Made by a program: the position numbers and the translations under genes. Source: Nocardioides renjunii (lineage in GTDB: Bacteria; Actinomycetota; Actinomycetes; Propionibacteriales; Nocardioidaceae). From it: a DNA stretch of 64,000 nt. Shown here one piece after another: positions 59,837 through 64,000 of the stretch. The notes beneath the pieces are model-generated. The model saw nothing but the letters and a program-made list of their open reading frames with translations, searched no databases and was not told the DNA's origin. Every line of letters starts with the position of its first letter. Position 1 is the first letter of the stretch. Location: the NCBI RefSeq assembly GCF_034661175.1, contig NZ_CP141058.1, forward strand, positions 3,658,001-3,722,000. The letters are read 5' to 3'.

Positions 59837-61232
59837 GCTGCTCCTGCTCGTCGAGGACGGTGCCGCCCTCGACCCGCTTGGCCGCCTTGGCGCTCAGGGT
59901 GACGTCGCCGACGACCTTCACGTCGCGCCCGAAGGTCCAGTCGCCGTGGACGGTGAACGAGTCGGCCTCGCGCAGCGACGGCGCACCCTCGGGGAACCGC
60001 TTGTCGAAGTCGCCGACCAGCTTGTAGAAGTCGCCGTCCAGCGAGACGTAGGGCACCTCGTCACCCGACTGGTCGAGCACGAAGTCGCGACCGAGCTGGT
60101 AGACGTCGGAGCGCAGCACGAGCAGGTCGTCGGTCGTCTTCACCGGGACGAACCGCTCGCGGCTCACCTCGATCGTGCGCGCGCCCTCGAAGACCTCGAT
60201 CGCGGCGCCCATCGCGGTCTCGACCTGGATGACCTTCGGCGTCGTCGGGTCCGCCGGGTCGAGCGTCTTGACGTTGCGGATCAGCGGCAGGCCGAGGATG
60301 CCGCCGCGGGCGTCGAGGGCCTCGACCATCGCCTGCAGGTCGAACCAGAGGTTGTTGGTCGAGCAGAACTTGTGGCGGGTCAGGTCGGCCAGCGCCTCGC
60401 GGTCCCTGTCGAGCGTCTGCGCGGACTCGCGCAGCACGATCCGGCCGTCCTGCTTGCGGCGCGCGAAGTGGCCGCCCTTGCGGTCCGAGGGCGTGCGCCG
60501 CACGGCCTCGATGGCGAAGGGAGCCCCGCTGCCCGCGAACCAGCCGGCCACCCGCGCGTCCGGGACGGCGCCGAGGTTGTCGGAGTTGGAGACGAAGGCG
60601 TAGCGGTAGCCGGCCTCGATCAGGCGGGTCAGCAGGCCGGTGCCGCGTAGCGCGGTGTAGATGTCGCCGTGGCCGGGCGGGCACCACTCCAGGTCCGGCG
60701 CCTTGGGGTAGGCGGCCGGCATGAGGTCGGCCTCGAGGAGCTTGGGCTCCTTGTTCTGGAGGAACTCCAGCGGCAGGCCCTCGACGGGCAGGTCGTCGTA
60801 GCGGGCCAGCGCCGCCATGGTGTCGGCCGAGGTGCGGAAGGAGTTCATGAACAGCAGCGGCAGGGTGGCGTCGTACTCCTGGCGGAGGTGCAGCACCTGC
60901 CGGGCGATGATGTCGAGGAAGCTCAGGCCGCGGCGCACGCACAGCAGCGACTTCGCCCGGTCCATCCCCATCGACGTGCCGAGGCCGCCGTTGAGCTTGA
61001 TGACCGCGGTGCTGCGGATCGCCTCCGCCGCGGTGTCCCCGGGGACGTCGACGTCGGCCAGCGCCTCCATGTCGAGCGGCTCGATGGTGTCCTCGGCGAT
61101 CATGCCGGTCTCACCGTGCTCGAGCAGTCGGTAGTAGTGCGCGAAGGTGTCGATCGCGACCTCGTCGACGCCGGCCTGTCGCATCTTCTCGCGTGCGAGC
61201 TGGAGGCCGCGGGGGTTGCCCTTGCTTGCCAT
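59829..61232 (-). CDS. UTP--glucose-1-phosphate uridylyltransferase, eukaryote-like UDPGP family
   Basis: 467 residues. Makes UDP-glucose for wall and glycan synthesis. The nucleotide loop VIKLNGGLGTSMGMDRAKSLL (near residue 77), LLFMNSFRTS, PPGHGDIY and VSNSDNLGA are those of the UDPGP (UGP2-type) family, not of the shorter bacterial GalU found at this locus in mycobacteria. ATG 61232 has TACGAT 6 nt upstream and ATGACG 17 nt before that, so the message is probably leaderless. Divergent from 5-FTHF cyclo-ligase by 22 bp. Confidence 0.93.
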   Translation of the reverse strand: MASKGNPRGLQLAREKMRQAGVDEVAIDTFAHYYRLLEHGETGMIAEDTIEPLDMEALADVDVPGDTAAEAIRSTAVIKLNGGLGTSMGMDRAKSLLCVRRGLSFLDIIARQVLHLRQEYDATLPLLFMNSFRTSADTMAALARYDDLPVEGLPLEFLQNKEPKLLEADLMPAAYPKAPDLEWCPPGHGDIYTALRGTGLLTRLIEAGYRYAFVSNSDNLGAVPDARVAGWFAGSGAPFAIEAVRRTPSDRKGGHFARRKQDGRIVLRESAQTLDRDREALADLTRHKFCSTNNLWFDLQAMVEALDARGGILGLPLIRNVKTLDPADPTTPKVIQVETAMGAAIEVFEGARTIEVSRERFVPVKTTDDLLVLRSDVYQLGRDFVLDQSGDEVPYVSLDGDFYKLVGDFDKRFPEGAPSLREADSFTVHGDWTFGRDVKVVGDVTLSAKAAKRVEGGTVLDEQEQHG

Positions 61233-61238
61233 GCTTCG

Positions 61239-61267
61239 ATCGTAGGCTGCTCAGGTGGACGCGTCAT
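61239..61267. promoter_or_regulatory. Overlapping divergent promoters of UGPase and 5-FTHF cyclo-ligase
   Basis: Minus strand: ATGACG (61267-61262), 17-nt spacer, TACGAT (61244-61239), ATG at 61232. Plus strand: TAGGCT (61243-61248), GTG at 61255. The two -10 boxes overlap by 2 bp and each ends 6 nt before its start codon. Confidence 0.5.
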
Positions 61268-61875
61268 GGGGCGGGGACGATCGGACTGGGTCGGAGACCG
61301 ACGGCACGGTGGCCAAGGGCGCCCTGCGCGACCAGGTGCGGGCCGCCCGCAAGCGCCGCCCGCTGGGCGAGGCGGCCGCCTTCGCGGCCGGTGTCGCGGA
61401 CGTCGCCCTGACCTGGGACGAGGTACGCCGGGCGGCCACCGTGGCGGCGTACGTCTCCGTCGGCAGCGAGCCGGGCACCGGCCTCCTGCTCGACGCGCTG
61501 CTGGCGGCCGGCAAGCGCGTCCTGCTCCCCGTCGTCCTGCGCGGGCTCGACCTCGACTGGGCCGTCCACACCGGCCGCGAGGACCTGGCCCCCGCCGTCC
61601 GCGGGCTGCTCGAGCCGACCGGACCGCGGCTCGGGGTCGAGGCGATCGGCCGGGCCGACGTCGTCCTCGTGCCGGGGCTGGCCGTCTCGGGTGCGGGCGA
61701 CCGGCTCGGCCAGGGCGGTGGCTGCTACGACCGGGCGCTGCCCCGGGTCGTGCCCGGCACGCCCGTGGCGGTCGTGCTCCACGACGACGAGGTCGGGCTC
61801 GCCGTGCCGACCGACCCGCACGACGTACGCGTCGGCTTTGCCCTGACCGACCGCGGCGTGCGGGTCCTGGGCTGA
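61255..61875 (+). CDS. 5-formyltetrahydrofolate cyclo-ligase
   Basis: 206 residues; converts 5-formyl- to 5,10-methenyltetrahydrofolate with ATP. KGALRDQVRAARKRRP (first helix), VAAYVSVGSEPGT near residue 61, VLVPGLAVSG and RLGQGGGCYDRALP near 150 (the GxGGGYYDR-type phosphate loop). GTG 61255 follows TAGGCT by 6 nt; GTG 61309 is a later in-frame alternative. Conserved neighbour of the UGPase gene in actinobacteria. Confidence 0.92.
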   Translation: MDASWGGDDRTGSETDGTVAKGALRDQVRAARKRRPLGEAAAFAAGVADVALTWDEVRRAATVAAYVSVGSEPGTGLLLDALLAAGKRVLLPVVLRGLDLDWAVHTGREDLAPAVRGLLEPTGPRLGVEAIGRADVVLVPGLAVSGAGDRLGQGGGCYDRALPRVVPGTPVAVVLHDDEVGLAVPTDPHDVRVGFALTDRGVRVLG

Positions 61876-61879
61876 GGCC

Positions 61880-64000
61880 TCACCCGGCCGGGACCAGCAC
61901 CAGCCGGTCCTCGGCCGCCTCCTCGACGGCGGCGCGGGTGTAGGCCCACGGCAGCGTCTCGCCCTCGACGTAGAGCTCGGTCTGGTCGGCGTAGTGCGAG
62001 GACGCCGGGTGCCCGGAGACGCCGGTCAGGTTGATCCAGCGCGAGTCGTCCCAGTCGGCCAGCGAGACGACCATCCGCATCGACGGCGCCGCGGTGACCT
62101 CGAAGCCCTCGACGGCGTTCCACGACGTGGCGTCGACGATCGAGGAACCGCCGCCGACCTCCCAGCCGTCGCGGTTGAACAGCCGCTCGACCGGCCCGAC
62201 GCCCGACTCGCCCAGGGTGGCGTTGTGGAGGTTCATCCGGTGCAGCCGCCCCCACTCCCACAGCCGCGGGTCGCGCGCCTGCCGCCGGGTCATCTCGTCG
62301 CGCGCCTCGAGCATCGCCGCGCGCAGGATGTCGTCGCGCCGCTCGACCTCGTCGGTCTCGACGTCGTCCCACCACGCGCCGGCCGGCTCGCTGAGCATCC
62401 GGCTGACCACGAGGAACCAGCGGTCGCCGCCGTCGGGCCACGTGCGCTGGCGCAGCTCGTCGTGGAACGTCATCTCGAGCAGGGTGCGCCACACGACGTT
62501 GAAGTAGGCCGCCGCGGCGCTGTCGGCGGGCTGGGTGAAGTCCCAGTCGCGGAGCAGGTTCTGCGCGTTGCGGTAGTAGGGCGAGGGGAGGTCCTGGATG
62601 TCGAGCAGGTAGGGCACGAGCGTCTCGGCCATCGGGTTGGTCGAGTCGAGCTGGAGGTCGGCCATCTCCTGCACGGACAGCTCGCCCTCGGCGAGGAGGG
62701 CCTCGCGGATCCGGGTGGAGCGGTAGCCGTAGTCCCAGTCCCGGGTGAGGAGGTAGGGGTAGCGCTCGTCGACGACGGCCTGGTTGGCGGTCGCGATGAA
62801 CCCCTCCTCCGGGTCGAGCACACTCGGCAGCCCGTCGAAGGGGATGAACTCGCCCGTCCAGTCGTTGGCGCTGACCCAGCCCTCGACCGGCATGGTCCCG
62901 TCGTTGCCCGCCCGACGGATGGGGATCCGGCCGGGCGACTGGTAGCCGATGTGGCCCTCGCGGTCGGCGTAGACCAGGTTCTGCGCCGGCACCGAGAAGT
63001 GGGAGGCGGCCTCGCGGAACTCGTCCCAGTCGGAGGCGCGGTTGAGCTGGAGGATCGCGTCGGCGGTCGGGGCGGGCTCGAGGGCGGTCCACGCCAGCGC
63101 GACGGCGTAGCCGCTGCCGCGCACGCCGGGCTCGTCGGTCGGGGCGTTGGCGCCGACGGTGGCGAACTCCGTCGACACGTCGCTGATCAGCGGGCCGTGG
63201 ACGGTCTCGCGGACCCGGAGCTCGACGTCGGCCTCGCCGCGCACCTCGATCGTCTCGGTGCGGACGTCCATCGCCTCGGCGGCGCCGTCGCGGACGTAGC
63301 GGTCGTCGCCCTCGGTCTGCTCGAGGAACAGGTCGGTGACGTCGGGCCCGAGGTTCGTGAAGCCCCAGGCGATGTCGGCGTTGTGGCCGATGATCACCCC
63401 GGGGACGCCGGAGAACGTGAAGCCCGACGTGTCGAGCGTGCAGTCGGGGCCGGCCTCGCGGCAGTGCAGCCCCATCTGCATCCAGATCCCCGGCTGGCTG
63501 ATGCCGAGGTGCGGGTCGTTGGCCAGCAGCGGCATGCCGGTCGCGCTGCGCTCGCCGTCGACGACCCACGAGTTGCTGCCGATGCCGCGCCCCTTGCCGA
63601 CGAGGTCCGGCATCGCCGCGAGCTGGTCCTGCACCCGCTCGAGGGCGGCCACGACGCCCGGGGGGTACGCCGGGCGGCGCGGGTTGCGGGTGGCGTTGCC
63701 CGACGCGTTCTGCTCGAAGACGCCGTCGACGACGCCGCCCCCGGACACGATCGGCGGGTGGTCGTCGAAGGGGTAGTCCGGCCAGAGGGTGGCGATCTCC
63801 TCCTCGGTCCGGTCGAGCGAGAGCAGCACCCGGTCGACCTCGGCGTCCATGTTGCCGCGCAGGTCCCACGCCATCGCCTTGAGCCACGCGAGGGAGTCGA
63901 TCGGCTCCCACTCCTCGGGGGCGTAGTCGAGACCGGTGAGCCCGAGCACGCTGTACTCGACGGCCAGCTCGGACGGCGAGCGGTCGGCGATGTAGGCGTT
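61880..64000 (-). CDS. Penicillin acylase family protein (5' end outside window)
   Basis: Ntn-hydrolase of the penicillin amidase family, amide hydrolase for beta-lactams, acyl-homoserine lactones or other N-acyl compounds. The frame stays open to the window edge (N-A-Y-I-A-D-R-S-P-S before GTG 63949), so the start lies beyond 64000 and 63949 is internal. The beta-chain nucleophile Ser is in GIGSNSWVV (codon near 63576), after a spacer region with GGGVVDG; NDPHLGIS and the catalytic Asn in ATANQAVVD follow. The C-terminal 250 residues are typical. Substrate cannot be deduced. Convergent with cyclo-ligase, 4 bp apart. Confidence 0.92.
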   Translation of the reverse strand, partial: NAYIADRSPSELAVEYSVLGLTGLDYAPEEWEPIDSLAWLKAMAWDLRGNMDAEVDRVLLSLDRTEEEIATLWPDYPFDDHPPIVSGGGVVDGVFEQNASGNATRNPRRPAYPPGVVAALERVQDQLAAMPDLVGKGRGIGSNSWVVDGERSATGMPLLANDPHLGISQPGIWMQMGLHCREAGPDCTLDTSGFTFSGVPGVIIGHNADIAWGFTNLGPDVTDLFLEQTEGDDRYVRDGAAEAMDVRTETIEVRGEADVELRVRETVHGPLISDVSTEFATVGANAPTDEPGVRGSGYAVALAWTALEPAPTADAILQLNRASDWDEFREAASHFSVPAQNLVYADREGHIGYQSPGRIPIRRAGNDGTMPVEGWVSANDWTGEFIPFDGLPSVLDPEEGFIATANQAVVDERYPYLLTRDWDYGYRSTRIREALLAEGELSVQEMADLQLDSTNPMAETLVPYLLDIQDLPSPYYRNAQNLLRDWDFTQPADSAAAAYFNVVWRTLLEMTFHDELRQRTWPDGGDRWFLVVSRMLSEPAGAWWDDVETDEVERRDDILRAAMLEARDEMTRRQARDPRLWEWGRLHRMNLHNATLGESGVGPVERLFNRDGWEVGGGSSIVDATSWNAVEGFEVTAAPSMRMVVSLADWDDSRWINLTGVSGHPASSHYADQTELYVEGETLPWAYTRAAVEEAAEDRLVLVPAG

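Noticed and set aside
63947..63949. GTG 63949 as the start of the penicillin acylase gene
   Set aside because: The frame remains open upstream to the window edge with family-like sequence, and the signal peptide and alpha-chain N terminus would be missing.

Overview
This 64 kb window is a chromosomal segment of a high-G+C actinobacterium, most likely a member of Nocardioidaceae (Nocardioides-like). The evidence is the strong G/C third-position bias, frequent GTG and TTG starts, an RpfB resuscitation factor with DUF348 and G5 domains, the actinobacterial divisome protein SepX/GlpR, an Rv0909-like protein, gluABCD glutamate uptake genes and a GAF-ANTAR regulator. Two gene orders typical of actinobacteria run through it: hflX, dapF, miaA ... 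miaB ... gluABCD in the left half, and ABC-F, ispE, rsmA, rpfB, tatD, rsmI, pmt ... sepX, rimJ, moeA, UGPase, 5-FTHF cyclo-ligase in the right half. The genus is an inference; no rRNA gene is present.

Layout. 0-2 kb: 3' part of a secreted M14 carboxypeptidase. 2-11 kb: hflX, NYN protein, SDR, dapF, gamma-glutamyltransferase, DHFR-like protein, a tetR/quinone-reductase divergon and miaA. 11-12.1 kb: small stress-type proteins and a NUDIX hydrolase. 12.1-13.3 kb: an AbiEi/DUF559-type nuclease gene bracketed by inverted copies of a 78-bp composite palindromic element. 13.4-27 kb: a LacI-controlled carbohydrate or polyol acid catabolic island (glycerate kinase, branched-chain-type ABC transporter, Gfo/Idh oxidoreductase, DUF993 lyase, sugar-phosphate isomerase-like protein, secreted LamG-like protein, secreted PQQ-type sugar dehydrogenase with a LamG tail). 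27-29 kb: another copy of the 78-bp element, then miaB. 29-34.5 kb: secreted GH16 glucanase, 2H phosphoesterase, gluABCD. 34.5-40.4 kb: thioesterase, VOC protein, methyltransferase, MarR, NarL/DesK two-component pair and an ABC-2 exporter. 40.5-49.5 kb: ABC-F, flotillin and NfeD-like pair, ispE-rsmA-rpfB-tatD-rsmI. 49.5-56 kb: cupredoxin-PKD secreted protein, protein O-mannosyltransferase, small orphan genes, GAF-ANTAR, tRNA-Ala(CGC). 56-64 kb: sepX, rimJ, mog, moaC, moeA, a eukaryote-type UGPase, 5-FTHF cyclo-ligase and the 3' part of a penicillin acylase.

How the parts work together. The island at 13.4-27 kb looks like one inducible pathway. Secreted enzymes act on an oxidised or oxidisable sugar, a five-part ABC importer brings it in, and the Gfo/Idh enzyme, isomerase-like protein and DUF993 lyase process it. 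Glycerate kinase, translationally coupled to the LacI repressor, probably sends a three-carbon product into glycolysis. Tandem LacI-type operators lie in the promoter of the transport operon.

The observation most worth following up is the 78-bp composite palindrome. Three equal-length copies are present (12122-12199 inverted, 13249-13326, 27210-27287), with a decayed partial copy at 27396-27421. Its core palindrome shows a compensatory base pair change, and two copies face each other across the DUF559-type nuclease gene.
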